NCBI GenBank assembly: GCA_030533105.1
Contig: JAUNJT010000006.1
Coordinates: 1 to 34,267, forward strand
Length of the DNA stretch: 34,267 nucleotides
Source of the DNA: Eggerthellaceae bacterium
GTDB taxonomy: Bacteria; Actinomycetota; Coriobacteriia; Coriobacteriales; Eggerthellaceae
Direction: 5' to 3'
Shown: in pieces, positions 10,131 to 18,464 of the stretch
Layout of the letters: each line of letters begins with the position of its first letter
Position numbering within the stretch: position 1 is the stretch's first letter
Translations under genes and position numbers: made by a program
Notes under the pieces: model-generated
What the model saw: the letters and a program-made list of their open reading frames with translations, nothing else
Told to the model about the DNA's origin: nothing
The model's database searches: none

Positions 10131-12590
10131 ATGAACATCGACATAACGGGTGTATGTCGTGGAGGAGCTAAAGTTTACTTCAAGCTTCTTGTCAGTGATA
10201 TCGACTCTGCCAATCTCGTCTCGGTAAGCGCCAAGGCGAATGACAATCCTATTCCCTGCATGGTCTTCGAGGGCGACAGCTGCTCTCCCGTGCTCGAGGC
10301 GAGCAGCGCGCGCGAATTCACGGTGATAGTCCCGCAAGTGCGTGCCGATGTGACCGTGTGCGTCAACGCCCTCACGGCTCATTTCGAGAAGCTGAGCCAA
10401 GCAGAATATGTGATCAAGCCGAATGAGGCGAAATGGAAGTCCCGCATCAATCGCGTGATGCATCCGGCCATCCTGTCGTCGATACGGAATTGCGATTACG
10501 GGAAGACGCTCGGTCGTGCAGTTATCGAGATCCGCGATTGCGTGCCCGTATACGACTCATCCAAAGACGACCTTTCGGCTGAGGAGTGCATTTTCCATGG
10601 GATCGCTTCCGTTCCCTGCACGCTCTCGCCTGGTCCATTCACGCTTCGATGCTTCGATGGTTTATGCAACGAGGCGGGGGTCTCCTTCACATATGCTTCC
10701 GCGAAGAAGGTCGCAGAATCGAAGGATATGACGACTCCTTTATGGGAAATGGATTTCTCGATGCGCGCGCCTATGTCCCTAGATGGGTTCACCATCGTCG
10801 CCTATGGGGAAGACGGCAGGGCAATCGCAGGGTTCGAATCCCTTGCCGACGATCAGATAGCGGACTTAAGGAAAAGGGTCGCCTACTATTTCGAGAACGC
10901 ATGGTCTGATGCGGATTACCATAGCTGGCTTGTCGATAGGCGTCCGAAGCAAAGCGAGCTTTCTATCCAGCGCCACCATCCGTTTGAAGCGAATCCGACC
11001 TTCAGCATCATCATCCCGATTCGCCGGGCTTCCGCACGCCAATTGCGTGAAACGGTCGATTCGATCCTGGCTCAGACGTATCCGTACTTCGAGATCATCC
11101 TCGTGAGTGGGGATTCCGCTAAATCGAAGATGCTTCTGACGCTCGCAGAGTATTCCGCCCTCGACTCAAGGATCGCCATCGTCGAGGGTAAGGAAGGCGA
11201 GGCCATAGGCGTCAGCGAGGCTTTCGTCGCCGCAACGGGCGATTTCATCGCATTCGCTGAACAGGGCGATGTGCTCGAGCCCGATATCCTTTTCGAATAT
11301 ACGAGTGAGATTAACGCTCGTCCGGAAACCGATGTGCTCTATTGCGATGAGGATTGCCTCTTATCCGATGGCACATACGGCATGCCCGCCTTGAAGCCGG
11401 ACTATTCCATCGATTACCTTCGCTCGACCGATTACATCCGCCATCTCATCGCCGTTCGTGCTTCGATAGCGCGATCGGTTCCTGCCGCAATCGGCTACTC
11501 CGCAACGCAGCGGGAATACGATTTCGTGCTGAGGGCTACGGAGGCCGCGGGATACGTGGCGCACGTCAGCAAGGTTCTGTACCATCACCGCGCCGATGAG
11601 AAGAAGGCTTCCTCAAAGAATCCTGAGGAATCGTGCGGGAGCGCGATCGTCGTGCAAGACCATCTTCGCCGCCTCGGCATCGAGGCGAAGGTCTCTTGCC
11701 ACCACGGGCGTTTCAATCGCATCGACTATTTGGTGAGCGGTACGCCTTCGGTGAGCATCATCATCCCATCGAAGGATGCCTCCGAGATGCTTGGGAAGTG
11801 CGTTTCCTCCATCGTGGAGAAGACGACCTATAAAAATTATGAGATCGTCATCGTGGAGAACAACAGCACTGCTCCCGAAACCTTCGATTACTATCGGGAT
11901 GTGCAAACCGACGATGGCAAGATCCGCGTGGCGACGTGGACAGGCGAGGGGTTCAATTACTCGTCATTGATCAACTTCGGCGCAGCACAGGCAAACGGCG
12001 AATACCTCCTTTTCCTCAATAACGACATGGAAGTCATCACGCCCGAATGGATCGAGCTTATGCTCGGTTGCTGCCAGCGCGAGGATGTCGGCGCCGTTGG
12101 GGCCAAACTGCTCTATCCAGACCAAACCCTTCAGCATGCCGGCGTCGTGGTGACGAGCGGGAGCTTGGAACATATCGGATATCGCGTTCCCCAAGAGTAT
12201 CTCGGATACATGTCGTTGCTTTGCCAGATGCAGGATGTCAGCGCGGTGACGGGCGCTTGCATGATGGTGAGCCGAGAGGCATTCGAGTCGCTTGGCGGGT
12301 TCGATGAGACCTTCGCGGTTACCTATAACGATGTCGATTTCTGCCTGAGGCTGCGTGAAACGGACAAGCTCATCGTCTATAACCCATTCGTCGAGCTTTA
12401 CCATTGCGAGTCGGTTTCCAGAGGGCATGACGATGCAGGCGAGAAAAGGCAGCGTGTCATGAAGGAGTGGTCGTACTTCTGGTACCGTTGGCCCGATTAC
12501 TATGTGAAAGGCGATCCGTTCTTCAACAAGAACTTCGATCAGAATTACACGCGTGTGAGCTATCACCATCTGAACAGGCGATCAAGCTAA
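10131..12590 (+). CDS. Two-domain GT2 glycosyltransferase with decayed first active site
   Basis: This 819-residue paralogue of the gene at 3795 has an N-terminal region (1-285) without recognised motifs, then two GT-A domains. Domain 1 (from about 290, FSIIIPIRR) has AEQGD (376-380) where its paralogues have DHDD, so its metal-binding DxD looks lost. Domain 2 (from about 540, VSIIIPSKD) keeps FLNND (628-632), VGAVGAKLLY and a GGFDE acceptor-side motif, as in active rhamnosyltransferase-like enzymes. GGGAGAGG precedes the ATG. It lies between rmlB and rmlC, which points to a rhamnose donor by context only. Donor, linkage and acceptor remain unknown. Confidence 0.9.
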   Translation: MNIDITGVCRGGAKVYFKLLVSDIDSANLVSVSAKANDNPIPCMVFEGDSCSPVLEASSAREFTVIVPQVRADVTVCVNALTAHFEKLSQAEYVIKPNEAKWKSRINRVMHPAILSSIRNCDYGKTLGRAVIEIRDCVPVYDSSKDDLSAEECIFHGIASVPCTLSPGPFTLRCFDGLCNEAGVSFTYASAKKVAESKDMTTPLWEMDFSMRAPMSLDGFTIVAYGEDGRAIAGFESLADDQIADLRKRVAYYFENAWSDADYHSWLVDRRPKQSELSIQRHHPFEANPTFSIIIPIRRASARQLRETVDSILAQTYPYFEIILVSGDSAKSKMLLTLAEYSALDSRIAIVEGKEGEAIGVSEAFVAATGDFIAFAEQGDVLEPDILFEYTSEINARPETDVLYCDEDCLLSDGTYGMPALKPDYSIDYLRSTDYIRHLIAVRASIARSVPAAIGYSATQREYDFVLRATEAAGYVAHVSKVLYHHRADEKKASSKNPEESCGSAIVVQDHLRRLGIEAKVSCHHGRFNRIDYLVSGTPSVSIIIPSKDASEMLGKCVSSIVEKTTYKNYEIVIVENNSTAPETFDYYRDVQTDDGKIRVATWTGEGFNYSSLINFGAAQANGEYLLFLNNDMEVITPEWIELMLGCCQREDVGAVGAKLLYPDQTLQHAGVVVTSGSLEHIGYRVPQEYLGYMSLLCQMQDVSAVTGACMMVSREAFESLGGFDETFAVTYNDVDFCLRLRETDKLIVYNPFVELYHCESVSRGHDDAGEKRQRVMKEWSYFWYRWPDYYVKGDPFFNKNFDQNYTRVSYHHLNRRSS

Positions 12591-12652
12591 GGGATGCTCG
12601 TTTGGATGCGGATAGGGTTAACACGATTACGGGAGATACGCGGAGGTGCACG

Positions 12653-13237
12653 TTGGCTGACAATCAAATCGTGAGTGGGAATTTCACATTCACCAAGACA
12701 TCGATCGAAGGCGTTATCATCGTCGATCCGAAGTGCTATGCCGATGCGCGCGGCTACTTCATGGAAACCTATAAGCAGCCGGATTTCGTCCGTGGCGGCA
12801 TCGATGTGGAGTTCGTCCAAGACAATCAATCGAGCTCGACGAAAGGTGTTCTGCGCGGCCTGCATTATCAGATCGAGCATCCTCAGAGCAAGCTCGTCCG
12901 CGTTGTAAGCGGCACCGTTTTCGACGTGTGCGTTGATTTACGTCCTGGAAGCGCGACGTATGGGGCATGGGAAGGCGTGATTCTTTCGGCTGAGAACAAG
13001 CGCCAGTTCTTCATTCCCCGTGGTTTCGCGCATGGCTTTCTGGTGTTATCCGATACCGCCGAGTTTGTTTATAAATGCGATGACGTGTATCATCCGAATG
13101 ACGAAGGCGGCCTGATGTGGAACGATCCCGCGATCGGAATCGAGTGGCCCGCCTTGATGGGGGATGAATCATTCGATCCCGATAAGATCATCTTGAGCGA
13201 AAAAGATACGAAGCATCCGTCGCTAACCGAATTGTAG
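12653..13237 (+). CDS. rmlC: dTDP-4-dehydrorhamnose 3,5-epimerase RmlC
   Basis: This enzyme epimerises C3 and C5 of dTDP-4-keto-6-deoxyglucose, the third step to dTDP-L-rhamnose. The cupin protein of 194 residues shows DARGYFMETY, QDNQSSS, the active-site His in RGLHYQ, VFDVCVDLR and FIPRGFAHGF, all RmlC hallmarks. The start is read as TTG at 12653 because GGAGG lies six bases upstream and the length then fits the family (about 180-200). Upstream in-frame starts would run back into the preceding glycosyltransferase gene. It is separated from the other rml genes by one glycosyltransferase gene. Confidence 0.95.
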   Translation: MADNQIVSGNFTFTKTSIEGVIIVDPKCYADARGYFMETYKQPDFVRGGIDVEFVQDNQSSSTKGVLRGLHYQIEHPQSKLVRVVSGTVFDVCVDLRPGSATYGAWEGVILSAENKRQFFIPRGFAHGFLVLSDTAEFVYKCDDVYHPNDEGGLMWNDPAIGIEWPALMGDESFDPDKIILSEKDTKHPSLTEL

Positions 13238-13244
13238 GGGAAGC

Positions 13245-15149
13245 ATGGCAAGGTTACCTAAGGTAAAACATGTGCTCGGCATCGGAGTGCGTGCCGGCTT
13301 GAAGAGGTTCGGCTACGAGTTGCAGCCGGAGCAGCCTCCCATCATCGATCCCGATCCGTTTCCCGTCGACGCATGGACCGACGAGGCGTATGGCGAATGG
13401 ATCAAGGCGCATCAAGTGACCGATGAGGAGCTTGCACGCCAACGTGCGGCGTCAAGCGAGTTCGCGATTCAACCGACGTTCAGTTTCGTCGTTCCCTTGT
13501 TCCATACGCCCCTCGATTATCTCAACGATGTTGCCGAGAGCGTCTTGGCGCAAAGCTATGGCAGATTCGAGCTCGTGCTCGTCAATGCTACCCCGGAAGA
13601 CGAAGCGCTCACTTCGGCAGTCGATGCGCTTGCATCGTCCGATGAGCGCATCGTCATCGTTCCCCTGAGCAAGAATTACGGCATCTCGCTCAATTCCGAT
13701 TACGGTGTGACGGCATCGTCCGGCGATTTCGTGTGCTTCCTCGATCATGATGACTTCATCGAGCCGGACCTTCTGTTCGAGTACGTGTCTGCCATCAACG
13801 CCAATCCTTCCATCGGCCTTCTCTATTGCGATGAGGATATCGTGGAAGCTTGCGTCGAAGAGCCTGCATCCGATGATGCGGATGAGCCAAAGGACGGCGA
13901 GGGCGAACACGAGGAAGGTAAAGAAGAAGAGGACGTTGTTGTTGCTGTGCAGCATCGTGCCTGGCATTTCAAGAACCCGCTGTTCAAGCCGGATTATTCG
14001 CCAGAGCATCTGCTGTGCAAGAATTACGTCATGCACCTTTTGACCGTGCGCCGCGAGATATATGCGCTCATGCCGGTGGTCACGGCTGATTATGATGGCA
14101 GTCAAGACTACAACCTGACGCTTCTGGCATCATCCTCCGGGTGCGATGTGCATCATGTCGCCCGCGTTCTGTACCACTGGCGCGTCGGGCCGAATTCCAC
14201 GGCATCCAATCCTGGATCGAAGCCCTATGAGCGTACGTCGAATCGCTGGGCGATCCAAAGCCATATCGCGAGGAATGGTTTCAGGGCGACCGTCGTGGCG
14301 TCGGGCATTCCATTTATCCACAATCTCTGGTTCAAGCCGGGCAATGCGGTGTGCGTATCGGTGATCGTGCACGCTGACGGCGATGATGCTCAGACCCGCA
14401 CGCTCATAAAGCTTTTCGAGCAGGGGAATAGCTACGGCAATTACGAGATAGTGGTTGTCGGAGTTCGTGCGTCGGAGCTTGTCTCTGGCGTAAGAAACGC
14501 CCGAGCGGTCGATGATGCTTCCTTGAGCCTCATCCGTGCTTGGAACCTTGGAGCGCAGGCTGCGCAAGGGGAGTATCTTCTGTTCATGCCTCCCGGATCG
14601 ATGTTCATGACCGCCGAACCCCTCGAGCAGCTTTTGGGATTGAGCAGCATCAAGGGCGTTGGCGCAGTAGCCCCGAAATCGCTCTATGGCATGAGCGAGA
14701 ACAAGTGCTTCGGCATCGCCATCACTCCTGAGCGCGTGATGCCCATGTATCGCGGATACGATGATGATTTCCCGGGCTATGAGTGCAATCTCCGTGCGTT
14801 CCAGAATCCTTCCGCCGTTTCGTACGAGGGCATGATGACTCCTCGGGCACTCTTCATGGGTCTCGGCGGATTTGACGAGGACTTCAATAGCGTGATCGCA
14901 GCGGCGGATTATTGCATCCGCATGGGGGAGACGGGTTTCCGATGCGTTCAGACGCCGACCGTCAAGCTGCTCACCAAGGAGTCCTGCCCGTTCCCGCGCT
15001 ACGATTACTCGACTTCGACGGATGATTATCCCGAGGCTGACCAAAAGCTGTTCTATGCGAAGTGGCCGTCATGGCGCGAAAGCGGCGATCCCCATTTCAA
15101 TGTCAATCTCGATCAAACGTCGGGGTATCAGCAGATACCGCATGAATGA
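13245..15149 (+). CDS. Two-domain GT2 glycosyltransferase with decayed second active site and acidic insert
   Basis: This is the third member (634 residues) of the two-domain GT2 group. Domain 1 (from about 79, FSFVVPLFHTP) is intact, with LDHDD at 166-170 and LLYCDED at 192-198. A strongly acidic stretch (about 201-232) interrupts it, rich in Glu and Asp, where the paralogues have only a short loop. Domain 2 (from about 369) is degenerate: LFMPPGS (446-452) replaces the FLNND type of motif. The pattern is the reverse of the gene at 10131. AGGGGAAGC precedes the ATG, seven bases after rmlC. It probably acts in the same glycan pathway. Confidence 0.9.
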   Translation: MARLPKVKHVLGIGVRAGLKRFGYELQPEQPPIIDPDPFPVDAWTDEAYGEWIKAHQVTDEELARQRAASSEFAIQPTFSFVVPLFHTPLDYLNDVAESVLAQSYGRFELVLVNATPEDEALTSAVDALASSDERIVIVPLSKNYGISLNSDYGVTASSGDFVCFLDHDDFIEPDLLFEYVSAINANPSIGLLYCDEDIVEACVEEPASDDADEPKDGEGEHEEGKEEEDVVVAVQHRAWHFKNPLFKPDYSPEHLLCKNYVMHLLTVRREIYALMPVVTADYDGSQDYNLTLLASSSGCDVHHVARVLYHWRVGPNSTASNPGSKPYERTSNRWAIQSHIARNGFRATVVASGIPFIHNLWFKPGNAVCVSVIVHADGDDAQTRTLIKLFEQGNSYGNYEIVVVGVRASELVSGVRNARAVDDASLSLIRAWNLGAQAAQGEYLLFMPPGSMFMTAEPLEQLLGLSSIKGVGAVAPKSLYGMSENKCFGIAITPERVMPMYRGYDDDFPGYECNLRAFQNPSAVSYEGMMTPRALFMGLGGFDEDFNSVIAAADYCIRMGETGFRCVQTPTVKLLTKESCPFPRYDYSTSTDDYPEADQKLFYAKWPSWRESGDPHFNVNLDQTSGYQQIPHE

Positions 15150-15194
15150 TCGCATGCCGTCCATGCCGATTTGAAAAGGAGGTGAAGCTTAAAG

Positions 15195-15890
15195 ATGAAT
15201 CATAGCGTTCTTGCGATAATCCCTGCATACAACGAGCAGGACAGCATCGTATCTACGATGGATGATCTTAAGCGTCACGCTCCTTGGGTCGATTGCCTTA
15301 TCGTGGATGATGGATCGACGGATGCGACGGCAGAGATATGCCAAGAGTATGGGTTCAACTACGTCTCGCATGCCACGAACCTCGGATTGGCGGGTGCGTT
15401 CCAGACTGGCATGAAATACGCCCATCGCAAGGGCTATGACTACGCGATCCAGTTCGATGCCGATGGCCAGCATGATGCAGGGAGCATACAGGCGATGCTC
15501 GATGCCGCGGTGGCCAATAAAGCCGATATCGTCATCGGCTCGCGTTTCGTGACGGTCGAGAAGCCGAAAAGCGCTCGCATGGCTGGATCGGCGCTTCTCC
15601 AAGCCATCATCCGCTTAACGACGGGGCAGAAGGTCACCGATCCGACTTCCGGCATGCGTATGTACAACGCTGACATGATCGAGATATTCGCGAACACGTT
15701 CGACTTCGGTCCAGAGCCCGATACCATCGCGCTTCTGATGCGCCGTGGGGCGAAGCTCGTGGAGGTTCAGGTAACGATGCATGAGCGTACCGCAGGGAAG
15801 AGCTATCTCACCATGTCGAAATCCGTTACATATATGCTCTCGAAGAGTTTCTCGATTCTATTCGCTCAGTGGTTCAGGGGGCTTAAATGA
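15195..15890 (+). CDS. DPM1-like family 2 glycosyltransferase
   Basis: This 231-residue single-domain GT2 opens with SVLAIIPAYNEQDSI, then has VDDGSTDAT and the metal-binding FDADGQHD, close to dolichyl- or polyprenyl-phosphate mannose/glucose synthases. No membrane span is seen apart from modest hydrophobicity near the C-terminus. AAAAGGAGG lies upstream with a spacing of about ten bases. Its stop overlaps the start of the DUF2304 gene by four bases (ATGA). GT2-DUF2304 pairs are common in glycan loci, and the small membrane partner may anchor it. It likely makes or uses a lipid-linked sugar; the sugar is unknown. Confidence 0.92.
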   Translation: MNHSVLAIIPAYNEQDSIVSTMDDLKRHAPWVDCLIVDDGSTDATAEICQEYGFNYVSHATNLGLAGAFQTGMKYAHRKGYDYAIQFDADGQHDAGSIQAMLDAAVANKADIVIGSRFVTVEKPKSARMAGSALLQAIIRLTTGQKVTDPTSGMRMYNADMIEIFANTFDFGPEPDTIALLMRRGAKLVEVQVTMHERTAGKSYLTMSKSVTYMLSKSFSILFAQWFRGLK

Positions 15891-16255
15891 ATCTGACATT
15901 GACCATCGTTCTCGTGGCAGGCGCCCTCATCGTATTCTTGGGCATCGTATGGAAGATCCGCAAGGAAGAGTTGAGCGTTGCAAGCTCAGTGTTCTGGTTC
16001 TTCTTCACCATAAGCCTTTTACTTTTGGCGTTCTTCCCCCAGATCGCCTATTTCTTCTCGAATCTATTCAATATCGAGTCCCCGGCGAATTTCGTATTCC
16101 TCTACGTCATCGCCGTCCTATTGGTCCGCAGCTTCATGGACACCATACAGATCACGAAGCTGCATGCGAAGCTCAACGACCTCGTTCAAGAGCAGGCGCT
16201 CGCGGATAAATTCGAAGAGGATTCGCCTGCGGAAAACGACAGCGAAGAAGCATAG
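15887..16255 (+). CDS. DUF2304 family small membrane protein
   Basis: This 122-residue protein has three likely membrane segments (about residues 5-21, 32-58 and 67-82), a conserved VRSFMDTIQITKL-type stretch after the third, and a charged acidic tail. This matches DUF2304 proteins that accompany DPM1-like glycosyltransferases. The start overlaps the preceding gene by four bases (ATGA), indicating translational coupling. It has no catalytic motif and is probably a membrane partner of the preceding enzyme. Confidence 0.88.
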   Translation: MNLTLTIVLVAGALIVFLGIVWKIRKEELSVASSVFWFFFTISLLLLAFFPQIAYFFSNLFNIESPANFVFLYVIAVLLVRSFMDTIQITKLHAKLNDLVQEQALADKFEEDSPAENDSEEA

Positions 16256-16316
16256 AGGCTTATCCTTGAAAGGATGCACCGTATTCACGGCGCTCAGCGC
16301 ATCGATCTATCGATAA
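16256..16316. other. Convergent intergenic gap
   Basis: This is the end-to-end junction of the plus-strand glycan operon and the minus-strand GT4 gene. It has a small palindrome (ATCGATCTATCGAT) near 16301-16315 but no T-run, so no clear terminator is seen. Confidence 0.5.
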
Positions 16317-17507
16317 TTAAGCTTGCGAGGCGAGCTCGGAGGCCTGTTCGAGCAATCGCGCCGTTTCATCCCATGAATGGTTCTCGCGAACGCGACGGGC
16401 GATGTTCTCTGCACAACTCAGCCTGAAAGTAGGGTCATCAGCGAGCCGTATGATCGAAGACGCTATTGCGTCGGGATCGGCATCTGGAAGGATGATGCCG
16501 AAATCGTCTGATGGGATGAGCTCATGGGCGCCACCGACGTCTGTGATCACGGGTGCGACTTTGCATGCTACCGCTTCGAGCAGGGCGGTCGAGAATCCTT
16601 CAGAGCGGGTGGGGAGGCAGAAAATGTCCGACTCGAGCAAAAGCGCGGCGACGTCGCTGGGAGTGAGCGCGCCGAGGGCATGCACGCGATCAAGGCCTGA
16701 GGCCTCCACAGCCTCTCTAAGCGGTCCGTCTCCTGCGAGGAGGAAATGTATATCCTCGCGCCCAACGAGCCTCCAAGCAGCCTCTAAGAGCTCTGTAACG
16801 CCCTTCTCGGGACAGAGGCGGCCGCAGAAGCTCACGAGAACATGGTCAGAAGGAATGCCGAGCTCTTCTCGGAAATGCGCATCGTTCGCTGCAGCGACGA
16901 ACGCATCTGCGTCGATCGCGTTCGGGATGATGCCCTTCGAGGCGATGCCGAAGTGTTCGAGCCATGCACAGCTCTTTTCCGACACTCCGTAATAATCGGC
17001 AGGAACGCTCAGTATCCTTTTCGTTTGGGCATGCTCTATTGCCCGAACTCCCGTATCGAGCGCTGCATTCCCAAGCGTTAAGTGCGCAGATCCATGGTCG
17101 ATGATGATGGGGCGCTGTCCGATCTTTTCGGCGAATCTTGCGCCTGCGATGGAAAGCTCGTAGAACCGTGCGTTGATGACCACCTGATCGATTGCGCTTT
17201 CCTTAAGGCTTTCGAGGACGCGGTCAAGCGCCTGCTTTTTCGGAACGGGATATCGTCCACCAAGTGCTCGCGTGCTTTCAACGCGGACGACGATGACCTC
17301 GCCTACGACGTCCTCGCTCGAAACGCCATCCGCGTCGGTCGGGTAAATCGTCTCGATATCGGGTGATTCGTCATCGATGCGGCAGGTGACGATGATGACG
17401 GTGTTCCCACGGCGGGCAAGTGCGCAGCCGATATGCTCGGTAAACTGCTCTTGGCCTCCTACGTGAGGCGCGAACAGTGTCGTGAAGATACAGTAGGTCT
17501 TATGCAT
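16317..17507 (-). CDS. Family 4 glycosyltransferase
   Basis: This 396-residue GT-B fold retaining glycosyltransferase has an N-terminal acceptor domain with APHVGGQEQFTEHI near the start. The C-terminal donor domain has FCGRLCPEKGVTELLEA, AGDGPLREAV and the EGFSTALLEA phosphate/sugar-binding motif. It is cytosolic or membrane-peripheral and probably acts in assembly of the same polymer. It is transcribed alone, divergent from the LicD-family gene. No Shine-Dalgarno sequence lies upstream; instead an extended -10 sits six bases before the ATG, so the transcript may be leaderless. Confidence 0.92.
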   Translation of the reverse strand: MHKTYCIFTTLFAPHVGGQEQFTEHIGCALARRGNTVIIVTCRIDDESPDIETIYPTDADGVSSEDVVGEVIVVRVESTRALGGRYPVPKKQALDRVLESLKESAIDQVVINARFYELSIAGARFAEKIGQRPIIIDHGSAHLTLGNAALDTGVRAIEHAQTKRILSVPADYYGVSEKSCAWLEHFGIASKGIIPNAIDADAFVAAANDAHFREELGIPSDHVLVSFCGRLCPEKGVTELLEAAWRLVGREDIHFLLAGDGPLREAVEASGLDRVHALGALTPSDVAALLLESDIFCLPTRSEGFSTALLEAVACKVAPVITDVGGAHELIPSDDFGIILPDADPDAIASSIIRLADDPTFRLSCAENIARRVRENHSWDETARLLEQASELASQA

Positions 17508-17513
17508 GTTCCA

Positions 17514-17522
17514 AGTATAACA
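17514..17522 (-). promoter_or_regulatory. Extended -10 promoter for a leaderless GT4 transcript
   Basis: On the minus strand this reads TGTTATACT, an extended -10, followed by TGGAAC and then ATG. Transcription usually begins 6-8 bases after the -10, which puts it at or next to the start codon. No good -35 is seen. The lack of a ribosome binding site fits. Confidence 0.6.
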
Positions 17523-17544
17523 TGCTCTGTTTCGAGACTTTGTA

Positions 17545-17550
17545 TATACT
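17545..17550 (+). promoter_or_regulatory. Candidate -10 for the LicD-family gene
   Basis: TATACT lies 57 bases before the LicD-family start codon and faces away from the GT4 promoter, about 25 bases off. No convincing -35 is present, so this is a weak call. Confidence 0.35.
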
Positions 17551-17606
17551 TGATGCTACGCGAGCATCCCAAGAAGACGGATGCGGCAAGAAGGAGGACG
17601 TAGGGT

Positions 17607-18443
17607 ATGGAACTTGATCCATCGACGATGCAGCGGCTTCGGGCGGTTTTGCTCGAATTGCTGCAGGTTGTCGACAAGTTCTGCGCAGAGCACGGCATCA
17701 CGTACTTCCTCGAGGGAGGGAGTGCACTCGGTGCGGCGCGTCATGGCGGCTTCATCCCGTGGGATGACGATGCCGATGTCGGTATGCTGCGTGCGGACTT
17801 CGAGCGCTTCATAGCCGAAGCCGAACACGGTTTGCCCGATGGCTATTCTCTGCGCACCTACGACAACACTCCTGGATACGCGGGCATGTTCGCGAAGGTT
17901 TGCAAGGACGGTACGGTCTTCGAAACCCTCGAAACCAAGTCCGAGGGCATCTCGCAATCCATCTTCATCGATATCTTCCCCTATGATGATCTCTCAAGCG
18001 ACCCGAAGGAACGACGTCGGCAGATCAGCCAGGCGAGTAAATGGTCGAAGCTGAGCTATCTGTACCACGCGCCCTATGTGAATCTCCCTTGGAAAGGTGT
18101 GCTCGGAGCCTGCGGCCATGCCGCTTGCAGGGTGGTCCACCACCTGCTTCGCGCGCGCTATAGCCGTGAGCAAATCAAGGAGAACTTCGAAGCGTCGCTG
18201 CGCTTTACGGCAAAACCCTATGAAAACGTCAAACTCTTGGCATTCACCGACTTCGGTGAGATCCCGCGAAAAAGCATCGTTCCCGTCACTCGGATGCCCT
18301 TCGAAGGCATCATGCTCTGCTGCCCAGGGGATATAGCGTCATATCTCACGCACGGCTTCGGTGAGGATTGGACGGAATTGCCGCCCGTAGAGCAGCGCAA
18401 GACGCACGCTCCGGTAGCGCTCGATTTCGGTGATGACGCGTAA
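17607..18443 (+). CDS. LicD family phosphotransferase
   Basis: This 278-residue protein has the LicD signature [20 protein letters not shown] at about 36-55. This nucleotidyltransferase-fold motif is found in enzymes that move phosphocholine, or in relatives phosphoglycerol, phosphoribitol or phosphosugar groups, onto glycans. AAGGAGG precedes the ATG at a nine-base spacing. No choline uptake or activation genes are seen nearby, so the transferred group is not known. With the TagF-like and LtaS-like genes further on, it supports a phosphate-decorated polymer. It converges with the GlfT2-like gene, 21 bases apart. Confidence 0.92.
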   Translation: MELDPSTMQRLRAVLLELLQVVDKFCAEHGITYFLEGGSALGAARHGGFIPWDDDADVGMLRADFERFIAEAEHGLPDGYSLRTYDNTPGYAGMFAKVCKDGTVFETLETKSEGISQSIFIDIFPYDDLSSDPKERRRQISQASKWSKLSYLYHAPYVNLPWKGVLGACGHAACRVVHHLLRARYSREQIKENFEASLRFTAKPYENVKLLAFTDFGEIPRKSIVPVTRMPFEGIMLCCPGDIASYLTHGFGEDWTELPPVEQRKTHAPVALDFGDDA

Positions 18444-18464
18444 GGCTTAAAGAGTATCAGCCGT

